The position numbers and the translations under genes were made by a program. A stretch of DNA of 38,038 nucleotides from Candidatus Veblenbacteria bacterium (lineage in GTDB: Bacteria; Patescibacteriota; Patescibacteriia; Veblenbacterales; UBA10138): assembly GCA_030700105.1 (NCBI GenBank), contig JAUYKG010000046.1, positions 1-38,038 of the forward strand, read 5' to 3'. Numbering within the stretch: the first letter of the stretch is position 1; every line of letters begins with the position of its first letter. Below the pieces are notes generated by a model, which saw only the letters and a list, made by a program, of their open reading frames with translations, was not told where the DNA came from and searched no databases. Positions 1-9,882 of this stretch are shown piece by piece.

Positions 1-165
1 GATCGCTACGCCACCCAGAAGCGGCGTGGGGTAAGCGTGCAGCTTGCGCGGTCGGCTGGGTACGTCAACAATGACCCGGCGCAAAGCCCAACGCCGCACT
101 ACTATGGTGGCAGCCGCCGTTACTATGAGCCCCAAGGTAAACCCGGTAAGATAAAGCGCAGTCAT
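1..165 (-). CDS. Glycosyltransferase family 4 / WecA-MraY-like undecaprenyl-phosphate transferase, N-terminal part (truncated by window edge)
   Basis: Manual translation from ATG at 165: MTALYLTGFTLGLIVTAAATIVVRRWALRRVIVDVPSRPRKLHAYPTPLLGGVAI; TM segment plus R..H..PTPLLGGVAI motif; start overlaps the ruvX stop (ATGA). Confidence 0.75.
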   Translation of the reverse strand, partial: MTALYLTGFTLGLIVTAAATIVVRRWALRRVIVDVPSRPRKLHAYPTPLLGGVAI

Positions 166-590
166 GCGGAAGCTGGCGGCTCGGCTGGGCGAGCACGCTC
201 CAGGTAATCCTGCAGTAAAAACATAGCCGCCAGCTCATCGCGTGAGCGAGTGGGCGCACGAACGCCGAATGTCACCGCGTCCGCTCGTTGACTCGTAAGC
301 CGCTCGTCCATTAAGGTTACCGGCACTGCTAGGCGGCTCGTCAATAATTTGGCAAACGCCCGGCTAACCCCGGTTTGTTGAGAGGTACCACCAGAGAGAG
401 TGATCGGCTCACCCACGATAACCTGTTCTATCTCCTCCTCATCCACGATGTCCTGAATTTTTTGGGCCACCTCCTCCGCCGAACTTAACTCCAATACACC
501 ATGAGGTAAGGCCAAATTCACCTCCGTATCGCCTATGGCCAATCCCACCCGCTTGGCGCCGTAGTCTATAGCGAGAACTTTCATAATCAA
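162..590 (-). CDS. ruvX: Holliday junction resolvase-like protein YqgF/RuvX
   Basis: MKVLAIDYGAKRVGLAIGD N-term, VGEPITLSG, LMDERLTS motifs. Confidence 0.93.
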   Translation of the reverse strand: MIMKVLAIDYGAKRVGLAIGDTEVNLALPHGVLELSSAEEVAQKIQDIVDEEEIEQVIVGEPITLSGGTSQQTGVSRAFAKLLTSRLAVPVTLMDERLTSQRADAVTFGVRAPTRSRDELAAMFLLQDYLERARPAEPPASA

Positions 591-597
591 TAAACTC

Positions 598-1113
598 CTA
601 TGACTGCTGTAACAAGAGTTTTGCTACCTCTTGATGCGTCTGCCAACCGATGGTCGGCAAATCATTAATTGGGAACCACTGAATAGCTTCATTTTCTTTT
701 CCATCATTAACGAGTTCTCCTGAGTAGCGGTTAATCCTATAAAAAATACTAAAATGTCCAGGCGATCGAGGATCATCAACTGATTGCAGTAGCGTAAAAT
801 ATTTCCATTCATGAATTACCAATCCCGTTTCTTCCTTTACTTCCCGAACTAAAGCTTCCTCGGGGTGTTCCCCGTATTCGACGAAACCAGCCGGGAACAT
901 CCACGTACCGCGATACGGCTCCCGGCCGCGCCTTACCATAAGCACCCTTTCATTATTCATGATGACACCACCCACAGCAGCCGCGACGTGTGGATAGTAT
1001 GTCCAATTGCAATGCGAACACGCTTGCCGCTCTTTATCTTCCTCCATTCTTACTTCGAGTGTGCTACCACAGAACGGACAGAAAGAGTACTTTTTAGAAT
1101 TTAGAACTATCAT
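598..1113 (-). CDS. NUDIX hydrolase with N-terminal zinc ribbon
   Basis: CPFCGS...CSHC zinc ribbon; Nudix box GFVEYGEHPEEALVREVKEETGL. Confidence 0.93.
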   Translation of the reverse strand: MIVLNSKKYSFCPFCGSTLEVRMEEDKERQACSHCNWTYYPHVAAAVGGVIMNNERVLMVRRGREPYRGTWMFPAGFVEYGEHPEEALVREVKEETGLVIHEWKYFTLLQSVDDPRSPGHFSIFYRINRYSGELVNDGKENEAIQWFPINDLPTIGWQTHQEVAKLLLQQS

Positions 1114-1164
1114 GAGGAATAAAGATAGTTAATCGACTGAATTAGCATATAATCTACACCAAAA

Positions 1165-2364
1165 TTACACTAACAGTGAGGAAAACTTCTGGTCAATAAT
1201 ATTTGCAACTCTCTGTAAGTAACTCTCTGAAACTTGTTTTTCTTCAACAGATGCCTCATTACGACCTCTATCAAGTACAATCGGCTTTCCTTCTCCCGCC
1301 AATATTTTACTTACGGAGGATGTTGTAATTACCCGCGGCAATATATCAAATCGGACAATGTCTGATTCATTAGAAAATGATAGGTTTATCAGGCCCACAA
1401 AACCCCTGGTAAACCAAGCTTCGGATGCGGATTTCATATCACGGAAATTGCTTCCTGATGCCGACTTTATATTTTTTACAAGATAGTCCAACAAGCCTAT
1501 AGATTCTTGCGAAAGCCAGTCTTGGTTACGTTTAATATAATCACTAGCCAAGGCGCGCCGTTTATCCTCTTCAAGTGGTATATACCTGTTAGTCAATGGG
1601 TCAATATTTTTGTCTGTAAATAAGTGTTCAACCTCCTCATACTCCTTTTGCATCGTCCCTAAAAGTGCCCTTACGTCCGGAAAGATTTCCTGAATCTTTG
1701 CCTGATCTTTGAACCGCATAGAAAAATACCCCGGGTGCATTACTGTTTCCTGCGAAGCCAGAAAATCCGTAAATAGCTTCTGCTTTTTAACAATTGTTTC
1801 CACAAAATCTTTGTATAGTGGCGCAAACGGTTCTACGACACTAAGCCGTTTGAACCAATCTAAGTCTTTCCACTGAACCGATCTGCGGTTTGCCTCCACA
1901 TATTTATCCCTGGTAACAAATATATGGGAATGAAGTTTGGTTTGAATCGAATGCTGGCCCGGCAAGTGGTCTTCAACATTAAATCCAATGGACACATTAA
2001 CCTCCCTATTATCGGGGCTTATTACACCTAAAGCGACTTCTTTATTTATATCAAAAAATAACTTTCCTTCATCATCGTTGAGATTTTCGATTGTTTGTAC
2101 CTCCCTCCCCGTACTACCGGCAAAAATATTTACATCCTGATATGTCCACGATGGCGATTTTGGGGTCAAAAGAAACTCAAGACCGGTGTCTGAATACTTG
2201 AGGGTACGGAACGGCTGCATGCGTTCCTTAAATTCATCCCAGGAAAGCTCCTCAGCCTCGCCACCCGCCAATTTTTCAGGATAATATTGAGGGGTTTCCA
2301 TGCGACCAACCTCAATCTCTCGTCCTTGTAGAAATGATTTTAAGAAAGGATTCTGTTCTGGCAT
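1165..2364 (-). CDS. Hypothetical protein (399 aa)
   Basis: Long ORF in an operon-like position; contains HSHIFV but no family recognised. Confidence 0.7.
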   Translation of the reverse strand: MPEQNPFLKSFLQGREIEVGRMETPQYYPEKLAGGEAEELSWDEFKERMQPFRTLKYSDTGLEFLLTPKSPSWTYQDVNIFAGSTGREVQTIENLNDDEGKLFFDINKEVALGVISPDNREVNVSIGFNVEDHLPGQHSIQTKLHSHIFVTRDKYVEANRRSVQWKDLDWFKRLSVVEPFAPLYKDFVETIVKKQKLFTDFLASQETVMHPGYFSMRFKDQAKIQEIFPDVRALLGTMQKEYEEVEHLFTDKNIDPLTNRYIPLEEDKRRALASDYIKRNQDWLSQESIGLLDYLVKNIKSASGSNFRDMKSASEAWFTRGFVGLINLSFSNESDIVRFDILPRVITTSSVSKILAGEGKPIVLDRGRNEASVEEKQVSESYLQRVANIIDQKFSSLLV

Positions 2365-2379
2365 AACATCTAGTAAGAC

Positions 2380-3147
2380 TTACATTCTGGTCAGGATTTC
2401 GCAGCCGTTCTCAGTCACCAGAACAGTATGCTCAAAATGGGCGGATAAGCTGTTGTCGGCGGTAACCACCGTCCATCCATCCTCAAGCGTTTCCACTTCA
2501 TCGCCTCCTGCATTCACCATAGGCTCAATGGCTATCGTAGCGCCTGCAGGCAAAACCGGGCCGGTACCGGCGTGCCCAAAGTTAGGAATGGGCGGCTCTT
2601 CGTGCACGGTGCGCCCTACCCCGTGGCCGGTTAACTTGCGCACCACGGTGAACCCCTGCGCTTCTACAAAACTCTGTACTGCCTGGCCAACATCGCCCAC
2701 TCGTACCCCGCCCCGTACTTGCCGCAGGGCCATGTCCAACGCCTGACGCGTTACCTTAATGAGTTTCTTGGCTTCGACAGAAATAGTGCCCACAGGAACG
2801 GTAATCGCCATATCAGTACACAATTCCTTATACCAACAACCTAAATCCAATCCCACAATATCCCCCTCCTGGAGCACTTTGGTTTGGCTGGGGATGCCAT
2901 GCACCACTTCGGTGTTAACTGAGGTACACAAAGTAGCGGGGTAGGGGTTTCCCTCTTCTTTTCCGTAGTCTAAGAACGATGGCGTAGCACCCAATTCGCG
3001 CAAACGCCGCTCGGCCAAAGCGTTAAGCTCCCCGGTGCTCACCTTAGGCCGCACCGCCGCTGCCACTTCCCCCAACACGGTGGCGAGTATACGGCCGCCT
3101 GCCCTCATAGCCTCAATCTCGGCCGCAGTTTTAACCAACGAATTCAT
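2380..3147 (-). CDS. map: Methionine aminopeptidase type I
   Basis: AAAVRPKVSTGELNALAE, HGIPS, GLDLGCWYKELCTDMAITVPVG, GHGVGRTVHEEPPIPN, IEPMVN. Confidence 0.97.
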   Translation of the reverse strand: MNSLVKTAAEIEAMRAGGRILATVLGEVAAAVRPKVSTGELNALAERRLRELGATPSFLDYGKEEGNPYPATLCTSVNTEVVHGIPSQTKVLQEGDIVGLDLGCWYKELCTDMAITVPVGTISVEAKKLIKVTRQALDMALRQVRGGVRVGDVGQAVQSFVEAQGFTVVRKLTGHGVGRTVHEEPPIPNFGHAGTGPVLPAGATIAIEPMVNAGGDEVETLEDGWTVVTADNSLSAHFEHTVLVTENGCEILTRM

Positions 3148-3785
3148 ACGCCCAAGTTCTTTCGGAGTCTGGCAGTAACTTCCGGTATGGGCGGCGTGCC
3201 ATCAACCTTAATCAACTGGCCTCGCTGCCGATAAAATTCCAACAACGGCTCTGTTTGTTTGTGAAAAGTAACCAACCGATCACGCACCAAGGGTTCAGTA
3301 TCGTCCACCCGCTGAAGCAGTGGAGCCCCATCACTATCGCACACGTCTGGCTTAACTGGGGGTTTGAACTGTACGTGATACACCGTGCCACAGACCGAAC
3401 AGCTGCGGCGCCCGGTAATGCGCTTTACCGCCTCCTCATCCGACAGTGTTAAATATATCGCCGCAACTTCTGTGTTCAAACGCGCCAAAAACTCCGCCTG
3501 CACAAGATTCCTGGGGTAGCCGTCTAAAATAAATCCGCCAGCCGCATCTGCTTGTTGTAAACGCTGCTTGACCAGGGCGTTCGTAACTTCGTCTGGCACC
3601 AAAATACCTTTGCTAAAGTACTCATCCCTGGCCTTAACGCCCAGGGGGTCGCCCGCGGCGGCCATTTGCCTGAATATCTCGCCGGTTGAAATGTGGGGTA
3701 CTCCCAAAAAGCCAGCCAAGGCCTGCGCTTGCGTACCCTTGCCCGAGCCTTGTGGCCCCAGAAAAATGTAACGGCTACCTGTCAT
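3144..3785 (-). CDS. adk: Adenylate kinase
   Basis: FLGPQGSGKGTQAQ P-loop, ILDGYPRNLVQA, zinc-type LID CSVC...VCD. Confidence 0.97.
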   Translation of the reverse strand: MTGSRYIFLGPQGSGKGTQAQALAGFLGVPHISTGEIFRQMAAAGDPLGVKARDEYFSKGILVPDEVTNALVKQRLQQADAAGGFILDGYPRNLVQAEFLARLNTEVAAIYLTLSDEEAVKRITGRRSCSVCGTVYHVQFKPPVKPDVCDSDGAPLLQRVDDTEPLVRDRLVTFHKQTEPLLEFYRQRGQLIKVDGTPPIPEVTARLRKNLGV

Positions 3786-3867
3786 AACGCTCGTAAGTGT
3801 AGCGTATTTAATGATGAAAGAAAAAGGCTCGCCAACTAAGCGAGCCCGACAAAATCACAGGAGAAAA

Positions 3868-5145
3868 TTATAGCTCCTCGTAATCTCGCATTACCAGTTG
3901 CGCGTTTATCTGGCGCATGGTCTCGATAACAACCTGCACCACGATAAGCACGGAAGTGCCACCAATCACCAAGAGTTGCGAACCAGTGAACGATTGCAAC
4001 GCCAGGGGCAGTATGGCAATGGCAGAGAGGAACAGGGCGCCTGGGAAAATGATGCGATTCATAGTTTGCCCGAGGTGCTCCACAGTGGAACTGCCCGGGC
4101 GAATGCCGGGTATGAACCCGCCCTGTTTTTGTAAGTTCTCGGCAATTTGGTCGGGTTTAAAAATAACCGCGGTATAAAAATACGTGAACCCGAACACCAA
4201 AACGAAGTAGGCAACGGCGTAAAAGACCTGGTTTTGGAACAATGTAATAGTGAACTCAGCTGCTTGCACCAGCCAATCGGCTTGCGAGCGCACGAAGAAC
4301 TGGGCCACCATGGGCGGGAACAGAATAACGGAAATGGCGAAAATAATAGGGATAACACCAGCCTGCAACAAGCGCAGGGGCAGGTGGGTAGTAGCGCCGC
4401 CCACGGCGTGCGGCCCGCGCATCATACGGGCGTAGTTCACCGGAATGTTGCGTTGTGCCTCGGTTACCACCACTACTCCAACCACGGTAACCAGAGCCAC
4501 CACTAGGAACGCAATAACGCTAAAGAGCTGGGTGGGGTCGAAAGTGGCCGCCACCTGCTGGATTTGCTGCGGTACAGAGGCCACGATACCGGCAAAAATG
4601 AGCAAGCTGATGCCGTTGCCCACCTTGCGCTCGGAAATAATCTCTCCGAGCCACATAAGGAAAATGGTTCCGGCCGTAACCATGGCCAAGCTCACCGCCA
4701 ACTGCCAGGGGTCGAGCGCACCCACCAGCCGCCCGCCTGCCTGTTGGCGCAGAATAGCGATAAAGCCGTACCCCTGCAGAACAGCTAATGGCACGGTGAG
4801 GTAACGGGTGTACTGGTTAATACGCCGTTGTCCAGCTTCTCCATCCTTGGATATCTCCTCCATTCGCGGCACGATCATGGTTAACAGCTGCACAATGATG
4901 GAGGCGGTAATGTACGGCCCGACACCCAACATGACCACGGAAAAATTCTCCAACCCGCCGCCGGAGAAAATGTTAAGCAGTCCCAAAAATTGATTCTGGG
5001 CAAAAAAATTGCGCAAGGCCACGGCATCCACGCCTGGAATGGGCAGGTGCGCACCTACACGAAAAACAACCAAAGCCAGGAGTACCAGCAAGATACTGTT
5101 ACGTAGGTCGGGGGTGGTCCAAATCTGCTGGAGCTTGCGCCACAT
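3868..5145 (-). CDS. secY: Preprotein translocase subunit SecY
   Basis: RVGAHLPIPGVD, GLLNIFSGGGLENFSVVMLGVGPYITASII, IPVNYARMMRG; multiple TM segments. Confidence 0.98.
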   Translation of the reverse strand: MWRKLQQIWTTPDLRNSILLVLLALVVFRVGAHLPIPGVDAVALRNFFAQNQFLGLLNIFSGGGLENFSVVMLGVGPYITASIIVQLLTMIVPRMEEISKDGEAGQRRINQYTRYLTVPLAVLQGYGFIAILRQQAGGRLVGALDPWQLAVSLAMVTAGTIFLMWLGEIISERKVGNGISLLIFAGIVASVPQQIQQVAATFDPTQLFSVIAFLVVALVTVVGVVVVTEAQRNIPVNYARMMRGPHAVGGATTHLPLRLLQAGVIPIIFAISVILFPPMVAQFFVRSQADWLVQAAEFTITLFQNQVFYAVAYFVLVFGFTYFYTAVIFKPDQIAENLQKQGGFIPGIRPGSSTVEHLGQTMNRIIFPGALFLSAIAILPLALQSFTGSQLLVIGGTSVLIVVQVVIETMRQINAQLVMRDYEEL

Positions 5146-5150
5146 ACGTT

Positions 5151-5621
5151 TTACTTTTTTATCGTTACCTTGACTGGCGGCAAGATCTCAACCGTACCGC
5201 CCGCCGCTGTAATAGCCTTCTGGGCGCCACCGGTAACCACCTGAACCTTAACTGTGAGCTTCTGGGGTGCACTACCGCCTCCAATAAGCTTAACAGGCAA
5301 GCTGGCACTCTCAATCAGCTTCCGCCGCTGAAGAAGTTCGGGCGTAACCACTTCGCCGGCCTTGAACTTACCGAGCGCTGCTACGGTGACCACTTGGGGC
5401 TGCGCCTTAAAACTCTCAAAGCCGCGCACCTTGGGCAAGTGGGAAACGAAATGCTTAGCACCAAACTGAATTAACCCCTTGCGACCTCCTTGACGGGCAC
5501 GCTGACCTTTGGTGCCGCGCGTAGCCGTGGTGCCGTGCCCGGAAGCGTTACCCCGCCCCAGGCGCTTGCGAGAACGGCGAGCACCTCGGTTGGCTTTTAA
5601 ATTATGTAATGCTAATGACAT
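5151..5621 (-). CDS. rplO: 50S ribosomal protein L15
   Basis: MSLALHNLKANRGARRSRKRLGRGNASGHGTTATRGTKGQRAR. Confidence 0.97.
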   Translation of the reverse strand: MSLALHNLKANRGARRSRKRLGRGNASGHGTTATRGTKGQRARQGGRKGLIQFGAKHFVSHLPKVRGFESFKAQPQVVTVAALGKFKAGEVVTPELLQRRKLIESASLPVKLIGGGSAPQKLTVKVQVVTGGAQKAITAAGGTVEILPPVKVTIKK

Positions 5622-5622
5622 G

Positions 5623-6132
5623 CTAGGATTTTAATTTGAGTTGACTAAAAGCCTGCATGACAGCTCGAACGTTATTGATCTTGTTGGAAGAACCTAAAAT
5701 CTTGCTCACTACGTTGGGCACACCAGCGAGCTCCAGCACCGCACGTACCGGTCCACCGGCAATGATACCGGTACCGGTCGGGGCGGGCTTAAGGAGCACC
5801 CGAGCGCTCTTGTACTTAATGGTAATTTGATGCGGCAAAGTGTCACCCTTCAAAGGAACGCTCAATATGGCGCGCCGCGCCTTGGCTGTGGCCTTGCTCA
5901 CCGCTAGGCTCACGTCGGAGCCTTTAGCCAACCCAGCACCCACCTTGCCTTGACGGTTACCGAGCACAACCAACGCGCGGAAACGCATGCGCTTGCCGCC
6001 GGCCATCACGCGAGTTACGCGCGCGAGCTCAACTATCCGCTGCTCAAATCCGTCATCCGGTCGCTCCCGCCTGGGCCCGCGCCCGCCGCGCCCGCCGCCA
6101 AATCCTCTGCTTCGTTGTGATAGTGGAGTCAT
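5623..6132 (-). CDS. rpsE: 30S ribosomal protein S5
   Basis: [55 protein letters not shown]. Confidence 0.97.
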   Translation of the reverse strand: MTPLSQRSRGFGGGRGGRGPRRERPDDGFEQRIVELARVTRVMAGGKRMRFRALVVLGNRQGKVGAGLAKGSDVSLAVSKATAKARRAILSVPLKGDTLPHQITIKYKSARVLLKPAPTGTGIIAGGPVRAVLELAGVPNVVSKILGSSNKINNVRAVMQAFSQLKLKS

Positions 6133-6154
6133 AGGTTACAACAAGACGAAATTA

Positions 6155-6508
6155 CTAAAACTCAAGTCCCCCTTCGCGCGCGCCATCGGCCAAGGCCTGC
6201 ACGCGCCCGTGGTAGGCGTACCCACCGCGATCAAACACCACGCGCGTAAGGCCGAGCGCGCGGGCGCGCTCGGCTACCAGCTTACCCACGGCGTGAGCTG
6301 TCTCACACGGAGTAGTTTTAGCCTTAACAACAATTACGGTATCGGTCACGGCCGCCAAGGTCTTCTGCGCCACATCGTCAATCAGCTGCGCCCTAATGTG
6401 CTTAAGGCTACGGAAAACAGCCAGACGCGGACGCTCTGGCGTGCCTGCCACGCGAGCGCGCACGCGGCGATGTCGGCGAGAACGAGGTTGTACTTTATAG
6501 TATGCCAT
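6155..6508 (-). CDS. rplR: 50S ribosomal protein L18
   Basis: [35 protein letters not shown]; start taken at MAYYK (6508). Confidence 0.95.
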   Translation of the reverse strand: MAYYKVQPRSRRHRRVRARVAGTPERPRLAVFRSLKHIRAQLIDDVAQKTLAAVTDTVIVVKAKTTPCETAHAVGKLVAERARALGLTRVVFDRGGYAYHGRVQALADGAREGGLEF

Positions 6509-6518
6509 ATAAAATGCC

Positions 6519-7070
6519 TTACTTGGTACCAACTGATTTTACCACCTTGCCAGCCTTGCGGCGCACGAGTTCACCGGCATAACGAATACCTTTACCCTTG
6601 TACGGCTCGGGTGGTTTCAGGCCACGAATCTCGGCCGCGGTTTGCCCCACGAGCTGTTTGGAAGCCCCCGCCACGCTAATAACATTCTTCTCCACCGTAA
6701 TGGTAATGGTGCTAGGCACGGCATAGCGGACTGGGTGCGAAAAACCGAGGTTTAAGACCAGGTCCTTACCTTCCACCTGAGCCTTATACCCAATGCCAGA
6801 GATCTCCAACTTTTTAACAAAACCTTCATGCACACCCTTAACGGCGTTGGCGACCAATTGGCGCGCCAAACCCCACAGGGCGCGCTCGTGCCGTTGCCCG
6901 GGGTGCGGTACCGTTACCGTAATCTGGTTGCCCTCTTGTGTGAGCATCACCTCCCGCGGCAGGGTTTCTATCAGCTCACCCTTGGGGCCTTTTACCACCA
7001 CACCATTGGGCTGTTTTTCAACCTGCACGCCGGACGGAATAATAATAACCAATTTACCTAAGCGGGACAT
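6519..7070 (-). CDS. rplF: 50S ribosomal protein L6
   Basis: [17 protein letters not shown]..; [16 protein letters not shown]. Confidence 0.97.
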   Translation of the reverse strand: MSRLGKLVIIIPSGVQVEKQPNGVVVKGPKGELIETLPREVMLTQEGNQITVTVPHPGQRHERALWGLARQLVANAVKGVHEGFVKKLEISGIGYKAQVEGKDLVLNLGFSHPVRYAVPSTITITVEKNVISVAGASKQLVGQTAAEIRGLKPPEPYKGKGIRYAGELVRRKAGKVVKSVGTK

Positions 7071-7073
7071 AGG

Positions 7074-7460
7074 CTAGTAGATTTCACAAATAACCTCACC
7101 GCCCAGATGTTTGGCTCTAGCATCGCGGTTGGTCATTAAGCCTTGCGAAGTGGAAATAATGGCCATACCTAGCCCAGACAATACCGGGGGCTGTTCACCG
7201 TACTTTACGTAGTGCCGCCGGCCAGGCGTACTTACGCGCTTCAAATTGCGAATAGCAGGCTGACCCGCTTCGTAGCGCAATTTCAGCTTTAAGCTGCGGC
7301 TAGGTAATTCAACCTCACTCACACCCTCCAGGTAGCCCTCCTGCGCCATAATATTGGCCAAGCCGGCCTTAATTTTGGAATAGGGCACCAACACGTCCGG
7401 CTTGTGCACCAAGACGGCGTTGCGAATGCGAGCTAACATGTCACTAATGGGATCGGTCAT
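7074..7460 (-). CDS. rpsH: 30S ribosomal protein S8
   Basis: MTDPISDMLARIRNA; STSQGLMTNRDAR. Confidence 0.97.
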   Translation of the reverse strand: MTDPISDMLARIRNAVLVHKPDVLVPYSKIKAGLANIMAQEGYLEGVSEVELPSRSLKLKLRYEAGQPAIRNLKRVSTPGRRHYVKYGEQPPVLSGLGMAIISTSQGLMTNRDARAKHLGGEVICEIY

Positions 7461-7493
7461 AATCGTACGAGTGAAACATTTACGTGATACTGA

Positions 7494-7685
7494 CTAACTG
7501 GCCTTGCGAATACCCGGCAACTCACCGTTATTGGCCAACTCGCGGAAACAAATGCGGCACAAATCGAACGTGCGCATGTACCCGCGACGTCGGCCACAGC
7601 GCCAGCAACGGCGCACCACCCGCGTGGAGTACTTAGGATTGGTGAGTGAACGGCGTGATTTAACTTCTTGGCTGGTGGTAGACAT
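7494..7685 (-). CDS. rpsN: 30S ribosomal protein S14 type Z
   Basis: [38 protein letters not shown]; start taken at MSTTSQ (7685). Confidence 0.95.
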   Translation of the reverse strand: MSTTSQEVKSRRSLTNPKYSTRVVRRCWRCGRRRGYMRTFDLCRICFRELANNGELPGIRKAS

Positions 7686-7686
7686 A

Positions 7687-8247
7687 TTAGCTAGCAAAAG
7701 GAAATCCTAAAAGTTCAAACAAACGCTTGCCGCGCTCGTGGTTGCGGGCGGTGGTGGCAATGATCACCTCAAGACCATGAATGGATTCAACCTCGTCAGA
7801 ACGGATCTCGGGAAAAATGAGGTGCTCACGGAACCCGATGGCCAAATTCCCCTGGGCGTCAATTGAGCGAGGCGGCAGGCCGCGGAAATCCCGCACTCGG
7901 GGCAGGGACACGTGGATGAGCTTTTCCAAAAAACTGTACATTCGCTCCCCACGCAAAGTGACGGCGGCTCCCACCACCATACCCTGACGGATCTTGAAAT
8001 TGGAAATGGACTTCTTGGCGCGGGTGAGCACCGGCTTTTGTCCGGTCACACGACTTAAGGTATTCAGCACGACTTCTTGAAGCTTTCCTTCATGAGTCCC
8101 CTGGCTCAGCCCCACGTTCAGCACCACCTTGGCAAGTTTAGGTACAGCCATAACGTTCTTCAGACCGAACTCCTGCTGCAAGACAGGCACCACCTGCTTG
8201 AGGTAATGGGTGCGGAGCGACGAATTGTGTTCTTGACGGGAAGACAT
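7687..8247 (-). CDS. rplE: 50S ribosomal protein L5
   Basis: [46 protein letters not shown]; start likely MSSRQEH (8247). Confidence 0.96.
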   Translation of the reverse strand: MSSRQEHNSSLRTHYLKQVVPVLQQEFGLKNVMAVPKLAKVVLNVGLSQGTHEGKLQEVVLNTLSRVTGQKPVLTRAKKSISNFKIRQGMVVGAAVTLRGERMYSFLEKLIHVSLPRVRDFRGLPPRSIDAQGNLAIGFREHLIFPEIRSDEVESIHGLEVIIATTARNHERGKRLFELLGFPFAS

Positions 8248-8257
8248 AAGGAGTGGT

Positions 8258-8572
8258 TTATAAGCTCTGTGCACAGTGCCGGCACACCCGAGCGCGTTGT
8301 CCTTCGACCCCTACCTGAATGCGTACCCGGGTAGGCTTGCTACAGTGAGGACACACCACGCTCACCTTAGATATCGGCAAGGGAGCGGCGTATTGTACGC
8401 GACTGCCCGTGCTGCCCCGCTTGCGGGTTTTGAGGTGCTTCACGCGCATATTCACACCCTCTACCACGAGCAATCCGAGGCGGGGGAAAAGCTGAGTTAC
8501 CTTACCTTGCTTGCCCTTATCGCGGCCGGAGAGCACGGTAACGGTATCGTTCTTTTTTACCTTGAATATCAT
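8258..8572 (-). CDS. rplX: 50S ribosomal protein L24 (C-terminal CPHC...CRHC zinc site)
   Basis: KKNDTVTVLSGRDKGKQGKV; two CxxC motifs. Confidence 0.95.
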   Translation of the reverse strand: MIFKVKKNDTVTVLSGRDKGKQGKVTQLFPRLGLLVVEGVNMRVKHLKTRKRGSTGSRVQYAAPLPISKVSVVCPHCSKPTRVRIQVGVEGQRARVCRHCAQSL

Positions 8573-8586
8573 ACGTGAAAAATGAA

Positions 8587-8958
8587 TTAGAGCACCTCGG
8601 GGGCAAGGGAAATAATCTTTTGGAAACCACGTGCCCTTAACTCGCGGGCGATGGGGCCAAAAATACGCGTGCCGCGGGGCTCTTTGGACTTTTTATCGAT
8701 AATAACCACGGCGTTGTCGTCGAAACGGATGTAGGAACCGTCGGGCCGGCGGTACTCCTTGCGCGTGCGTACCAACACGGCGTGCACCACGTCGCTCTTC
8801 TTCACAGTGCCGTGCGGTTCGGCGGATTTAACCACCGCCGTTATCACCTCGCCTAAACGGGCATAGCGCTTCTGGTAACCGCCCAGCACCCTAATGCACT
8901 GCACCTTTTTGGCGCCAGTGTTATCGGCTACGGACAACATGGAACGAAGCTGGACCAT
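8587..8958 (-). CDS. rplN: 50S ribosomal protein L14
   Basis: [27 protein letters not shown]. Confidence 0.98.
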   Translation of the reverse strand: MVQLRSMLSVADNTGAKKVQCIRVLGGYQKRYARLGEVITAVVKSAEPHGTVKKSDVVHAVLVRTRKEYRRPDGSYIRFDDNAVVIIDKKSKEPRGTRIFGPIARELRARGFQKIISLAPEVL

Positions 8959-8964
8959 ACGCGT

Positions 8965-9234
8965 TTAGCTGGCTAATTTCTCCACAATCCGCCAGCGCTT
9001 GGTTTTGGAGTACGGCCGGCAGGCCTCTATGACCACGCGGTCACCGAGTGCGTAACTGTTACTCTCATCATGAGCGGCAAAACGGCGTGTCAGACGGTAG
9101 CGCTTACCATACTTAACGTGCGCCACCACACGGGTAACCTCGACCTGACGGGTCTTGTCCGTGCGTGCCGCCACCACCACACCCGTCAAGTGGCGTCGAA
9201 TAGTGCTCTTAGCTTTTTCTGGTGTCATGGTCAT
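8965..9234 (-). CDS. rpsQ: 30S ribosomal protein S17
   Basis: LTGVVVAARTDKTRQVEVTR; GDRVVIEACRPYSKTKRWRIVE. Confidence 0.95.
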   Translation of the reverse strand: MTMTPEKAKSTIRRHLTGVVVAARTDKTRQVEVTRVVAHVKYGKRYRLTRRFAAHDESNSYALGDRVVIEACRPYSKTKRWRIVEKLAS

Positions 9235-9239
9235 ACGTG

Positions 9240-9443
9240 TTATGATTTAACCCTCTTGATTTCACTTAAACGGGTGCTCAAGCGGGCGACTGAACGGCGC
9301 AAACTACGCAGGGCACGAACATCCTTAAGGTCCTGGGCCGCCACTTTCACCTTGAGCTGACGGATTTCGATTTGGGTTTCCTTGAGTAAACGATCCAGCT
9401 CGGGCCGTTCCTTGGTGCGAATGTCTTTCATGGGAAGCTTCAT
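9240..9443 (-). CDS. rpmC: 50S ribosomal protein L29
   Basis: MKDIRTKERPELDRLLKETQIEIRQLK; operon position; exact start uncertain. Confidence 0.9.
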   Translation of the reverse strand: MKLPMKDIRTKERPELDRLLKETQIEIRQLKVKVAAQDLKDVRALRSLRRSVARLSTRLSEIKRVKS

Positions 9444-9456
9444 ATGCCAAATCGCC

Positions 9457-9873
9457 TTACCCAACCGACTTCTTAGCGATGACTGTTTTTACCGGCAACT
9501 TGTAGGCAGCTAATTTGAGGGCCACCGTGGCTTGCTCCAGTGTTACGCCGTCCACCTCAAAGAGTATCGTGCCAGGCCGGATCGGCGCTACGTAGTGATC
9601 AACCGCGCCCTTACCGCCACCCATGCGGATCTCGTTGCCTTTCACCGTTACCGACTTGTCAGGGAAGACGCGGATCCACAGCTTGCCCTTGCGCTGTAAG
9701 TTGCCGGTAATAGCGCGGCGGGCCGCTTCCAACTGGCGCGATGTTATCCACCCCGCCTCCAGAGAACGCAAACCAAAATCCCCAAAACTCAACGTAATCT
9801 TACGGCTGGCTTTGCCGCGAATCTGGTCGCCGCGATGGCTCTTACGATATTTTACTTTCTTTGGTATCAACAT
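9457..9873 (-). CDS. rplP: 50S ribosomal protein L16
   Basis: MLIPKKVKYRKSHRG; RKGKLWIRVFPDKSVTVKGNEIRMGGGKGAVDHYVA. Confidence 0.97.
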   Translation of the reverse strand: MLIPKKVKYRKSHRGDQIRGKASRKITLSFGDFGLRSLEAGWITSRQLEAARRAITGNLQRKGKLWIRVFPDKSVTVKGNEIRMGGGKGAVDHYVAPIRPGTILFEVDGVTLEQATVALKLAAYKLPVKTVIAKKSVG

Positions 9874-9882
9874 ATGCAAAAA

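Noticed and set aside
5987-6679. 230-aa plus-strand ORF across rpsE/rplR/rplF
   Set aside because: Antisense to three ribosomal protein genes; spurious.
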